This document shows positions 49,167 to 58,868 of a stretch of DNA of 58,868 nucleotides, piece after piece (the first letter of the stretch is position 1; each line of letters begins with the position of its first letter). The notes under the pieces are model-generated. The model was not told the origin of the DNA and did no database searches. It worked only from the letters and a program-made list of their open reading frames with translations. The position numbers were made by a program, and so were the translations under genes. The DNA is from CAWEBF01 sp963807235 (GTDB lineage Bacteria > Acidobacteriota > Vicinamibacteria > Vicinamibacterales > UBA2999). The DNA is taken from positions 1-58,868 of the forward strand of contig CAWEBF010000031.1 of NCBI GenBank assembly GCA_963807235.1, read 5' to 3'.

Positions 49167-51861
49167 CTACCTCGCCAACGCGGCGATGCGGTTGTGCACG
49201 ACCGTCAGCGTGCCAACGCCGCTCCGCTCGGGCAGGAGGGCCAGGAAACGCGCGCGATCGGGCGCGGCGTCCATCCACAGGATGTTCGCCGGCAGCGACC
49301 CCAGCCGGGCCGGCACGCCGACGTCCATCGTCGGACCTGGCTCCACGTTCACGGCCCACAACTCGCGTTGATCGCCGTTCACGAATATGAGGCGGCGTCC
49401 GTCGGCGCTCCACCACGACCACAAGGCCCCGTTCCGGGATACCTGGATCGCGCGCCCCGGTGTGGGGAACGGCTGCACGAACAGTTCCAGGCGGCCGTCG
49501 GGTTCCGACAGGTATGCGAGCCACTTGTTGTCGGGAGATGGCCAGGCGAACAGGTCCCGGAGCGGCCGCCGAACGACCTGCGAGGGAGCGCCCTGGCCGG
49601 AAGCCGGAATCATCCAGATGTTCTGCTGCGCGTCGGCGTCGAGCTGACGGAACAGGATCCATTGGCCGTCGGACGACCAGCCGTCGGGACTCTTGAACAG
49701 CACGTCCGACGAATAGAAGGTCCGCTCGGGCGCGGCCCCCGCCATCTCCTTGAGGAACAGGTTCTGCGGGCCGTCGCGGTCGCTCGCAAACACGACGCGC
49801 GAGCCGTCCGGCGACCAGACGGGCGAATCGTTGAGGCCGGGGCCCGACGACAACGGTGTCGTGACCCCGCGATCCAGATCCAGCAGCCAAAGACTGGACT
49901 CGGTCGGCGAGGTCGATCGCACCACGACGGCTTCGCGGCCGCTTGGCGAGATCCTGAGGCCTGAGTAGTAGCCTGGCGGCATCGTCACGCCCCCGGTTTC
50001 CCTGCCCGTCGCGTCCAGCCAGGCCGCGCGCGTTCTGCCGGACGGCGCCGAGTAATACGCCACCGACCCGTCCGCGGCTACTGAAGCCGAGTGGCTGGCG
50101 GTGTAGGAGATGGCGGGGTCCCTGAGGGTCGAGGGCTCGTCGTCGAGCGGCACCGCTTCGCCGGTCAGCGACAGAGTGTCAGAATCGAATGGCTGGGCCG
50201 CGAGCACTCCCTGGCGAGCGTGCAGCAGCCATCCCGGCCCCACATAGACCGGCGCGCTCTCCATCGGGCCGAGGGCCTTGCGCGAACCGTCTCGCAGCGA
50301 GCCCACGAAGACATCGAACCTGCCAGCTTTGCCGGGCAGGACCGCATAGAGGAAGTGATCGCCGTCGGGCAGGAACCACGGAAAGCGATGCGACGATTCT
50401 TTTCGGCCCGCATCGAGCCTGGTCGCCTCCCGAGCTTCACCGCCATTGCCCGACACGCGCATCAACGGCCCGCCGGCACCCGGAGCGAACACGATCTCGT
50501 TGCCCGCATTCCACGTCCCGCCTCGCCCGCCCGGCGCGTCGTCAATCACGTCGATGCGTCCAGTGGACAGAGTCACGGCCTTCAACTTGTCTGGCGTGAA
50601 GAAACCCACCCGGCGGCTGTCCGGGGACCAGAAGGGCAGGAAGGCGTACTCGCCGCCATCCACACGCCGGGATTCCATGGTGTCGAGCGACCGAATCCAC
50701 AGGTCGCTTTCGGTGCGTGCCACGCTCCCCACGACAAACGCCACCATGCGCCCGTCTGGGGAAATGGCGAGGTTCGCCGAATCGGGATAGATAGCCTGGC
50801 CGGGCGGGGGCAGGATCGAGAGGCGCGATACCGCCGTTGGCGCGGCCTGTCTCGCCGGCCAATCGCGGCCGCGGCTAGTGCCGCGAGCGCCGCACCCGCC
50901 AGTGCCGGCACCAGAAACGTCATCCACGACCGCTGCGCCGCCGCAAGCGGGCCCGCCACGACAGCGTGGGCTGCGGAGCCGTGGGGAGCGTCCAATTCCG
51001 CGGCAAGATCGCCGGCGTCTCGCAGGCGCTGCTTCACGTTCTTCGTGAGGCAGCGCCGGAGGAGCCGGCGCAGGCCTTCCGGAACGGCCGCCGGCAGCAG
51101 TGTCCAATCGGGCTCGTGTTCGAGCACGCCGACGAGCGTGTCGGACAACGTGGCGCCGCCGAGCGCGCTGCGGCCCGACAGCATCTCGAACAGGACGCAC
51201 CCGAACGCCCAGATGTCCGTGCGCTTGTCCACCGGCAGCCCGCGCGCCTGTTCCGGGCTCATGTAGGCGGGCGTGCCCACGATGACGCCGTAACGCGTCT
51301 GGTCGAGACTGATGGTCGGGCCGTCGGGCGCGTCGCGTTCCCCGCGGCGGCCTTGGCCAGGCCGAAGTCCAGGACCTTCACCGTGCCGTCGGGCGTGATC
51401 TTGATATTGGCAGGCTTGAGGTCGCGATGCACCACGCCGCGTTCGTGCGCGGCGTCAAGCGCGTCGGCGATTTGACGTGCGATCGGCAACGCGTCCGGGA
51501 CCGGAATCGGACCCCTGGCGATTCGCTCGGCCAGTGTCTCGCCGTCGACGAACTCGAGCACCAGCGCCCTGACCGGAGGACCTGAACCCGCCGCCGCGTC
51601 CCGCTCCTCGAATCCGTAGATGGCCCCGATGTGCGCGTGGTTCAGCGATGCGAGCAGACGCGCCTCGCGCTCGAAGCGCGCCAGCCGGTCCGGGTCCGCG
51701 GTCAGTTCCGATGGCAGCAGCTTGAGCGCGACGTCGCGGCCCAGCCTGGTGTCGCGCGCGCGATAGACCTCGCCCATCCCGCCCCGAGCGATGAAACTCA
51801 GCACCTCGTAGACCCCGACGCGCGTGCCGGAGGTGAGCGAGGGGCCCGGGGTGGACGTCAT
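49167..51861 (-). CDS. Transmembrane Ser/Thr protein kinase with PD40/TolB-like beta-propeller (two frameshifts)
   Basis: About 895 residues. The kinase has a Gly loop (IARGGMGEVYRA), the VAIK-like Lys (DVALKLL), HRDLKPANIK, DFGLA and an APE-equivalent (TPAYMSPEQARG). A helix (SWMTFLVPALAGAALAALAAA) leads to a periplasmic PD40-type propeller (WSPDSRRVGFF, WSPDGSRVVFASDRDG, WSSDGQWILF, WSADGRRLIFVNGD). Frameshifts lie near 51.33 and 50.85 kb. This kinase-propeller layout is very common in Acidobacteriota. The start at 51861 leaves about 50 bp to the divergent LigD-like gene, so promoters are back to back. Confidence 0.9.
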
Positions 51862-51910
51862 GCTGGGGCGGATAGTATCGATCAGAACCCCGTGCGATGA
51901 TGCCCGCTGG

Positions 51911-52849
51911 ATGGGCCGCAGCCGACCGACGATCCCCACCGATCGGGACAACGTGATCGTGAGGGTGGGCGGCCAGGAAGTCCGGCTGACCAACCTGCGC
52001 AAGCCGTTCTGGCCGGCGCTGGGCATCACCAAGGGCGGCCTGCTCCAGTTCTATCTCGACGTCGCGCCATTTCTCCTCCCGCACATCAAGGCCCGCGCGA
52101 TGGTGATGCGCCGCTATCCCGACGGCGCCGACGGTCCATCCTTCTTCATGAAGGAAGCGCCGACGCCGCGGCCGTCCTGGATCCGCATCTGCCCGATCGA
52201 ACACGGCGAGGGCAAGGTCGTGAATTTCCCGGTGATCGACGACGAGCCGTCGCTCCTCTGGTGCGTGAACCTGGGGTGCATCGACCTGAACCAGTGGTAT
52301 TCGCGGTGCGACGACGTCGATCGGCCCGACTACCTGCACTTCGACCTCGATCCGTCCGAGGGCGCCGACTTCGCGCTGGTTCGAAAGGCGGGGCTCATCG
52401 TGCGCGACGCCCTGACCACGCTGGGCATGAAGCCGTACGTCAAGACCAGCGGCTCGCGGGGCCTGCACGTCTACGTGCCGATCGTGCGCGGGCCGCTGCA
52501 GGAGGACGTGCTCAACTTCACCAAGGCGCTGGCCACGGAGTTGGCGGGCCGGAACAAAAAGGTGCTGACCGTCGAGTACCGCAAGTCGATTCGGCCGCGC
52601 GGGCGCGTGCTGGTGGACTATCGCCAGAACGCGTGGGGCCAGACGCTGGCCAGCATCTACTCGGTGCGGCCGCGCCCGAAGGCCACGGTGTCGGTGCCGC
52701 TGACATGGGATGAAGTGGAGGCGGGCGCCGACATCGACGACTTCCGCGTGGACAACGTGCGTGAGCGCCTGGACGAGATCGGCGACTTGTGGAAGCCGAT
52801 CCTGGCGGCGAAGGGCCGCACCAACCTCGGCAAGTTCTTCGACGCGTGA
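51911..52849 (+). CDS. Stand-alone LigD-type polymerase/primase domain protein
   Basis: A 312-residue protein equivalent to the polymerase (primase-polymerase) domain of bacterial NHEJ ligase D. Visible are the catalytic Asp pair in LHFDLDPSEG, KTSGSRGLHVYVPI (the Ser/His block of the active site), KVLTVEYRKSIRPRGRVLVD and YRQNAWGQTLASIYSVRPRP. Ligase and nuclease domains are absent and no Ku gene is in the window. It may fill gaps or prime during repair, in trans with a ligase elsewhere. The stop overlaps the queA GTG. Confidence 0.88.
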   Translation: MGRSRPTIPTDRDNVIVRVGGQEVRLTNLRKPFWPALGITKGGLLQFYLDVAPFLLPHIKARAMVMRRYPDGADGPSFFMKEAPTPRPSWIRICPIEHGEGKVVNFPVIDDEPSLLWCVNLGCIDLNQWYSRCDDVDRPDYLHFDLDPSEGADFALVRKAGLIVRDALTTLGMKPYVKTSGSRGLHVYVPIVRGPLQEDVLNFTKALATELAGRNKKVLTVEYRKSIRPRGRVLVDYRQNAWGQTLASIYSVRPRPKATVSVPLTWDEVEAGADIDDFRVDNVRERLDEIGDLWKPILAAKGRTNLGKFFDA

Positions 52850-53907
52850 ACGTTTCTGATTTCGACTTCGATCTGCCGACAGGGCAGATCGCCCAGGAAC
52901 CCGCGCCGCGCGGGGCCAGCCGGCTGCTGGTGCTCGAACGGGAGGGCGGGATCACGCACTCGACGTTCGCCTGCATCGGAGACTTCCTGCGCGCGGGCGA
53001 CCTGCTGGTTGTCAATGACAGCCGCGTCTTTCCCGCGCGGCTCATCGGCCGGCGCGTGCCGAGCGGAGGGGCGGTGGAGTGCCTGCTGATGGGCACTGGA
53101 CGCGAGGTCGAGGGCGTGCCCGGCGCCGAGGACTGGGACGCGCTGGTGCATCCCGGGCAGAAGCTGAAGCCGGGCTCGCGCGTGCGCTTCGAGGGCGAAG
53201 GGACCGCGCTCGAGGGCGAGATCCTGGAGCGACGCTTCCACGGCCGCCGGCGGGTGCGGCTTCGGGAGGCATCCGGAAAGAGCGTGGCGCAGGCCGTCGA
53301 AGCGATCGGCCACGTGCCTCTTCCCCCGTATATCGATCGAGAGGATCGGCCCGAAGACCGGGAGCGATACCAGACGGTGTATGCCAGGGAGCGCGGCTCC
53401 ATCGCCGCGCCGACGGCTGGATTGCACTTCACAGACACACTCCTGTCGGAGCTGGCGGCCAAAGGCATCGAGCGCGCGCAGGTGACGCTGCACGTGGGCT
53501 ACGGCACGTTCAAGCCGGTGCGAACCGAGATCGTCGAGGAGCACACCGTCGATCCGGAGACGTTCGAGGTCACCGCCGAGGCCGCCGAAGCTATCTCGCG
53601 CGCGCGTCGCGAGCAGCGCCGCGTGATCGCCGTCGGCACCACGACGGCACGCGTGCTGGAATCGCTGCCGCTGTCGGACGCCGGCGAGGTCGCGCCGGCC
53701 AGCGGCGAGACCGGCGTGTTCATCTACCCGGGTTACCGCTTTCGTGTCGTGGATGGCCTGGTGACCAACTTCCACCTGCCGCGATCGTCGCTCCTGATGC
53801 TGGTGTCGGCGTTTGGCGGGCGCGACGCCGTCCTGCGCGCCTACCGCGAGGCCGTCGACCACGGCTACCGCTTCTACAGCTACGGCGACGCGATGCTCGT
53901 GTTGTAG
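52846..53907 (+). CDS. queA: tRNA preQ1(34) S-adenosylmethionine ribosyltransferase-isomerase QueA
   Basis: A 353-residue enzyme that adds the epoxycyclopentanediol part to preQ1 in tRNA during queuosine synthesis. Signature blocks are VSDFDFDLPTGQIAQEPAP, LLVVNDSRVFPARL, TVYARERGSIAAPTAGLHF, LHVGYGTFKPV and VTNFHLPRSSLLMLVSAF. The GTG start overlaps the preceding stop. No frameshift. A heptamer array begins two bases after the stop. Confidence 0.95.
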   Translation: MNVSDFDFDLPTGQIAQEPAPRGASRLLVLEREGGITHSTFACIGDFLRAGDLLVVNDSRVFPARLIGRRVPSGGAVECLLMGTGREVEGVPGAEDWDALVHPGQKLKPGSRVRFEGEGTALEGEILERRFHGRRRVRLREASGKSVAQAVEAIGHVPLPPYIDREDRPEDRERYQTVYARERGSIAAPTAGLHFTDTLLSELAAKGIERAQVTLHVGYGTFKPVRTEIVEEHTVDPETFEVTAEAAEAISRARREQRRVIAVGTTTARVLESLPLSDAGEVAPASGETGVFIYPGYRFRVVDGLVTNFHLPRSSLLMLVSAFGGRDAVLRAYREAVDHGYRFYSYGDAMLVL

Positions 53908-53908
53908 A

Positions 53909-53943
53909 GGTCTACGGTCTACAGTCTACGGTCTGCAGTCCTG
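53909..53943 (+). repeat. 7-bp tandem array D (five GGTCTAC-type units)
   Basis: Five units (GGTCTAC, GGTCTAC, AGTCTAC, GGTCTGC, AGTCCTG) begin two bases after the queA stop. The array at 54002-54029 is made of the reverse complement GTAGACC, so the two arrays face each other across about 60 bp. Confidence 0.9.
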
Positions 53944-53948
53944 GTATT

Positions 53949-53966
53949 GCGGAAGTGCAGTTCCGC
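53949..53966 (+). terminator. Hairpin between the inverted heptamer arrays
   Basis: GCGGAA (53949-53954) and TTCCGC (53961-53966) make a perfect 6-bp stem followed by TTTG. It could end queA transcription, aided by pairing of the flanking GGTCTAC and GTAGACC arrays. Confidence 0.5.
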
Positions 53967-54001
53967 TTTGGGCTGGGCTACAGGGGAACAACTACGGGAC
54001 T

Positions 54002-54029
54002 GTAGACCGTAGACCGTAGACCGTAGACT
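54002..54029 (+). repeat. 7-bp tandem array E (four GTAGACC units)
   Basis: Three exact GTAGACC units and one GTAGACT. This is the reverse complement of the GGTCTAC unit in array D, giving an inverted pair of arrays that bracket the queA 3' region. Confidence 0.9.
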
Positions 54030-54049
54030 GATAAACTCCGCTCCGCCTG

Positions 54050-55030
54050 ATGCCCTTTCCCTACGAAGAGTTCGACCTCTCGCACGTGCGCACCTACCCG
54101 CTGGCGGAGCGATCCAGCAAGGCCCGCGCGGTCGACTTCGCCCGGCCTTCGGCGCCGGGCGCGAGCTTCGCCAGCTGGTTCGACTCGCTGCCCGCGATCC
54201 TCGGCGCCGCCGACGTGCGACGCGTGGTGGAGGCGCTCGTGGCCGCCAGGCGCGACGGGCGCGGCATCGTGTGGGGCATCGGCGCCCACGTCATCAAGAC
54301 GGGCGTCTCGCCCGTGCTGATCGACCTGATGCAGCGCGGCTACGTGTCGGCGCTGGCGATGAACGGTGCGGGGATCATCCACGACTTCGAGGTGGCGCTC
54401 GCGGGTGCGACGTCCGAGGACGTGGACGAATCGCTGGGGCCGGGCCGCTTCGGGATGGCCGAGGAGACCGGGACGCTGCTCAACCAGATTGCGGTGGCCG
54501 CCTCAGGCGACGGTCGAGGGCTGGGTCAGGCCGTCGGGCAGTTCCTCAGCCGAGCGGCGCCCACCGCACGCGGACAAGAGCCTTGCCGTCGCCGCGCATC
54601 GACACGGCGTGCCGCTGACCGTGCACGTGGCGGTGGGGACCGACATCACCCACATGCACCCGCTGGCCTCAGGCGCGGCGATCGGCGACACGAGCCTCAG
54701 GGATTTCCGGTACTTCACGTCGTCGGTGGCGCGGCTGGATCAGGGCGTGTACCTGAATTGCGGATCCGCGGTGGTGCTGCCGGAGATCTTCCTCAAGGCG
54801 GTGGCGCTGGCGCGCAATCGCGGCATCGCGCTGGAGGGCATGACGACCGTCAACATCGACTTTCAGCGGCTGTATCGCCCTACGACGAACGTCGTCATGC
54901 GCCCGGTGGCCGGCACGACCGGCACCGGCATCTCGCTTGTCGGCCACCACGAGATCCTGATCCCGCTCATCGCCGCCGCCGTCCTTGAGCGGGAACGGGG
55001 GGAAATTCAGAATTCAGAATTCAGAATTCA
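54050..55030 (+). CDS. Conserved protein, possibly deoxyhypusine-synthase-like (frameshifted)
   Basis: About 320 residues, cytoplasmic, with one frameshift near 54.53 kb. Strongly patterned stretches suggest an enzyme: GIVWGIGAHVIKTGVSPVLI, ALAMNGAGIIHDFEVALAG, LGPGRFGMAEETG, VPLTVHVAVGTDITHMHPLA, GVYLNCGSAVVLPEIFLKAV and MTTVNIDFQRLYRP. The Gly-rich blocks and TDxxHMHP fit a Rossmann-like NAD-dependent family; deoxyhypusine synthase-like is my best guess but is weak. The 3' end runs into heptamer array F, which replaces the natural C-terminus in the open frame, so the stop is uncertain. Confidence 0.55.
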
Positions 55031-55073
55031 GAAACTGCCAGCCCAGAGCCCAGAGCCCAGAGCCCAAAGCCTT
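55004..55073. repeat. 7-bp tandem array F, ten units in one register
   Basis: Four AATTCAG units (55004-55031), one transitional unit, then CAGCCCA, three GAGCCCA and one AAGCCTT unit all fall on the same 7-bp register. The unit sequence switches completely while the period holds. The array occupies the junction of two convergent genes, reaching the stop codon of the minus-strand one. Confidence 0.92.
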
Positions 55074-55516
55074 AGATCGTCATCAGCGCGCGGACGCGGT
55101 CGCGCCCGGCCTGAGCTTGCACGTACTGCGCCTCCACGAGGTCGCGGACCGTCGGCGGCAGCATGCCGCCCAGCGCGTCTTCGAAGGTCTTGACCGTCTG
55201 CTGTTCGGCCCGCGCAGCTTCCGACAGCATCGACCCGTCGGAGTGCCCCATCACCGAGTCCTTCATCGACGACCCACCGGCGGTGCATGGCGCCCTGCCA
55301 CGTTCCCTCGCTGACCTCCGCGCTGCCGCCTCCCAATCGGCGCGCATGCGGCAAGAGGTCGTTGGCCGCCTGCGCGCGTTGATCGGCCAGCTCGGCGAGA
55401 AGGGCGCGCACTTTTGCGTCCGCCACGTGTGATGCGGCGAAGCGCAGCGTCTGCTCCTCGTCTCGACACAGAGCAATCAAATGATCCAGCACCCAGCGTT
55501 CGTCGTGGTCGCTCAT
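55072..55516 (-). CDS. DUF2383/PA2169-type four-helix-bundle protein (one frameshift)
   Basis: About 147 residues. The helical pattern DHLIALCRDEEQTLRFAASH, VRALLAELADQRAQAANDLL, GALHR-like AMHRRWV, EAARAEQQTVKTFEDAL and LPPTVRDLVEAQYVQAQAGR matches the PA2169/DUF2383 ferritin-like bundle found in stress-linked proteins. A frameshift near 55.28 kb splits it. The start at 55516 (MSDHDE) is in context GGGCACATG. Function in the cell is not established. Its stop touches array F. Confidence 0.75.
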
Positions 55517-55909
55517 GTGCCCTCCCCCCGCCAAAACGAAACGCCCGCCGGGCGGCGCGCGTATGGTGCTGCCGCGGCCGCCCGATCGGGCGTTTCAGTG
55601 CGCTGTCGCGCGTCCCGGCCAAAGTCGGGACTGAATCCCTGCACTGCGGGTTCCTTAGACCCTGCAGGGTCTGTCAATTGGGGAAGTGCGCGCCTCGGGG
55701 CCGGTCGTTCTTGCCTCGCGACGCGCCTCCTAGTGAGCTGCCCAACGCGTATGTTTCTCGATGCGTTGGGGCCCTCTAGATCGGCGGCGTGTCCATGGCC
55801 ACCTCCTGAAGAAATGAGGCTGACGGCTCATGTCTACGCCTCTCGTGCGGCAGTGTCAAGCTCTGGCGAGGCGACCTTCACGTTTCCTGCGGTAGAATCG
55901 GAAATTCGT
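55517..55909. other. 393-bp intergenic region with several palindromes
   Basis: No gene is visible. It holds three structures: an inverted repeat AAACGCCCG/CGGGCGTTT within 55538-55597, a perfect 16-bp palindrome AGACCCTGCAGGGTCT at 55657-55672, and an 8-bp stem CCCAACGC/GCGTTGGG at 55741-55748 and 55763-55770. The 16-bp palindrome looks like a dimeric operator. TAGAAT at 55893-55898 could be the -10 box of the tRNA. Confidence 0.55.
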
Positions 55910-55986
55910 GCCGGAGTAGCTCAGCCGGTTAGAGCACGCGTCTCATAAGCGCGGGGTCGGCGGTTCGAGTCCGCCCTCCGGCACCA
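55910..55986 (+). tRNA. tRNA-Met (CAT)
   Basis: A full cloverleaf with encoded CCA: acceptor GCCGGAG/CTCCGGC, D-arm GCTCAGCCGGTTAGAGC, anticodon stem CGCGT/GCGCG with loop CTCATAA, variable GGGTC and T-arm GGCGG TTCGAGT CCGCC. The anticodon CAT could also belong to lysidine-type tRNA-Ile, and tilS lies just downstream. The acceptor has G4 and G5 rather than the C4/C5 pairs favoured by TilS, and the variable region is Met-like, so elongator Met is preferred. Confidence 0.88.
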
Positions 55987-56008
55987 GATTCGATCTCGCC
56001 GGGCCTGC

Positions 56009-56036
56009 TAGGCTTTAGGCTCTAGGCTCTCGAGGC
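56009..56036 (+). repeat. 7-bp tandem array G (TAGGCTC, about 3-4 units)
   Basis: TAGGCTT, TAGGCTC, TAGGCTC and a decayed fourth unit lie between the tRNA and tilS. Short, but it has the same period as the other arrays. Confidence 0.65.
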
Positions 56037-56051
56037 CCTGGGGCTCAGTAA

Positions 56052-57070
56052 GTGCACTCCGCGCTCCACCAACAGGTTCGCCGCTCGCTGAGCCGCCACG
56101 ACCTCTGCCCGCCGGGCGGTCGCGTCCTGGTGGGTCTGTCCGGTGGCTCCGATTCGGTTGGATTGCTGCTGCTGCTGCGCGACACGTCTGCGTACGGGGT
56201 GCTCCAAGTGGCAGGTGCGGCGCACTTCAACCACGGCGCGCGTCCGACCTCCGACCGGGACCAGGCGTTCTGCCGCGACCTGACCGCCAAGCTGGACCTG
56301 CCGTTCGTCACAGAGAGCGCGGACGTCCGGAGCGTGGCGGCCGCGGAAGGGTCGTCTTTCGAGGACTGTGCGCGCCGTTTGCGCTATGCGTTTCTCCACC
56401 GCGCGGCCAGAGAGCTGGGCGCCGAGCGGATTGCCGTCGGCCACACCCGCGACGACCAGGCCGAGACGTTCCTGCTGAAGCTGGCGCGCGGCGCCGGCGC
56501 GACCGGCCTCGGCGCTGTCTATCCCCGCCGGGGCGAGGTGATTCGTCCCCTGTTGGACGTTCCGCGGGACGACATCCGGCGCTGGCTGCTCGAGCAGGGC
56601 CAGCCGTGGATGGAGGACGAGACCAACGCTGATCTGCGCAATCCACGGAACCGCGTCCGCCACCGCGTGCTGCCTGAGTTGGACGCAAGCCTATGGCGGT
56701 CCGACCCGTGCCCAGCTGGCCCGGGCGGCGGAGCTGATAAGGGAAGACGGTCAGTGGCTGGACGCGCAAGCCGAAGCGAGAATGGAGGTGCTAGCCCGTA
56801 AAGGCCCGGACTGCCTGGGGTTCGACGCCGCGGCTGCTCCTGGTCGAGCCGGCTCCCCTTCGCCGACGTCTACTCTTGCAGGCGATGCGGGCGTTGGCCG
56901 ATGGGCGCGAGATTGGTCTCGAACACGTGGAATCCGCGCTCGAGGTCCTACGGGGCGAACGTCGTGGAGCCGATGTTCCGGGAAGCCGGTGGGAACTTCG
57001 GCGTCAGGAATTGGTCTTATACAGACAGGGACCTTCGCCTGAAGGTGATACTCTAAGAACGAGACGGTAA
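56052..57070 (+). CDS. tilS: tRNA(Ile)-lysidine synthase TilS (frameshifted in C-terminal half)
   Basis: About 338 residues. It modifies C34 of tRNA-Ile(CAU) to lysidine, so that AUA is read as Ile. The PP-loop LVGLSGGSDSVGLL is present near residue 30, followed by AGAAHFNHGARP, SSFEDCARRLRYAF, GHTRDDQAETFLLKLARGAG and NPRNRVRHRVLPEL. The C-terminal half is broken near 56.69 and 56.84 kb. The frame ending RWELRRQELVLYRQGPSPEG suggests the stop at 57070; a second frame ends at 57054. The gene is essential in most bacteria, so error rather than loss is likely. Confidence 0.87.
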
Positions 57071-57139
57071 CCCCAGCCAGCCCTGGCGAAATCGGCCAGA
57101 ACAGGCGGCAAAGAGCACGGGGTTGGGAGGAAGTGAACG

Positions 57140-58868
<1,729 letters not shown>

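Noticed and set aside
53909..55073. CRISPR array
   Set aside because: Repeats are 7 bp with no unique spacers and no cas genes nearby.
55910..55986. tRNA-Ile2 (lysidine type) next to tilS
   Set aside because: The acceptor stem has G4 and G5 and the variable loop is Met-like; proximity to tilS alone is not enough.

Overview
This 58.9 kb, high-GC window looks like a chromosomal contig from an Acidobacteriota bacterium, probably near Vicinamibacteria. That assignment is an inference from gene content: PEP-CTERM and dockerin exoproteins, an ebo-type cluster, a Ser/Thr kinase fused to PD40 repeats, a TonB receptor with a carboxypeptidase-regulatory-like domain, and a MoxR/DUF58/BatA operon. Many clear protein families are split by single-base frameshifts, most densely at 3.6-17 kb and 56.7-58.6 kb. 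Housekeeping genes (ftsH, tilS) are hit too, so sequencing or assembly error explains this better than gene decay. Broken genes are therefore given as whole units with the shifts noted.

Left part (0-18 kb): the 3' three quarters of a 23S rRNA, a hairpin-rich spacer, 5S rRNA and a terminator. Then come a 2OG-Fe(II) oxygenase (-), a dockerin-bearing exoprotein and a PEP-CTERM protein with a cohesin-like sandwich. These are followed by an RnfD/NqrB-like membrane protein carrying Sel1 repeats, a YdjY-domain protein, and an ebo-type set: UbiA-like EboC on +, converging on EboA, TatD-like EboB and a phosphodiesterase on -. Next are an O-methyltransferase, a membrane protein, a sensor kinase, and an NtrC-like regulator whose AAA+ domain lacks GAFTGA and the Walker B acid.

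Middle (18-35 kb): one long minus-strand operon of about 12 kb. It encodes permease-like proteins, a secreted alpha/alpha-toroid protein, a coiled membrane protein, MoxR, DUF58, a BatA-type vWA protein, a second double-vWA protein and a VTT/DedA protein. A TonB receptor lies upstream on the same strand, and a divergent secreted protein has Gly/Thr heptapeptide repeats.

Right part (35-58.9 kb): a Fpg/MutM glycosylase; an amino-acid ABC importer with fused binding protein and permease; two methyltransferases; an outer-membrane barrel; a Tat-exported TldD with TldE; a tightly overlapping yebC-ruvC-ruvA-ruvB-fabH run; a kinase-PD40 receptor; a stand-alone LigD polymerase domain; queA; a conserved unknown gene; a DUF2383 protein; tRNA-Met(CAT); tilS; and ftsH, cut by the window end.

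Two kinds of non-coding structure recur. One is a set of intergenic 7-bp tandem arrays at seven places, whose sequence changes but whose 7-bp register can persist. The other is a CTAG-bounded repeat family that supplies the stop codons, and in two cases the C-terminal tails, of neighbouring genes. These are the most unusual signals in the window.
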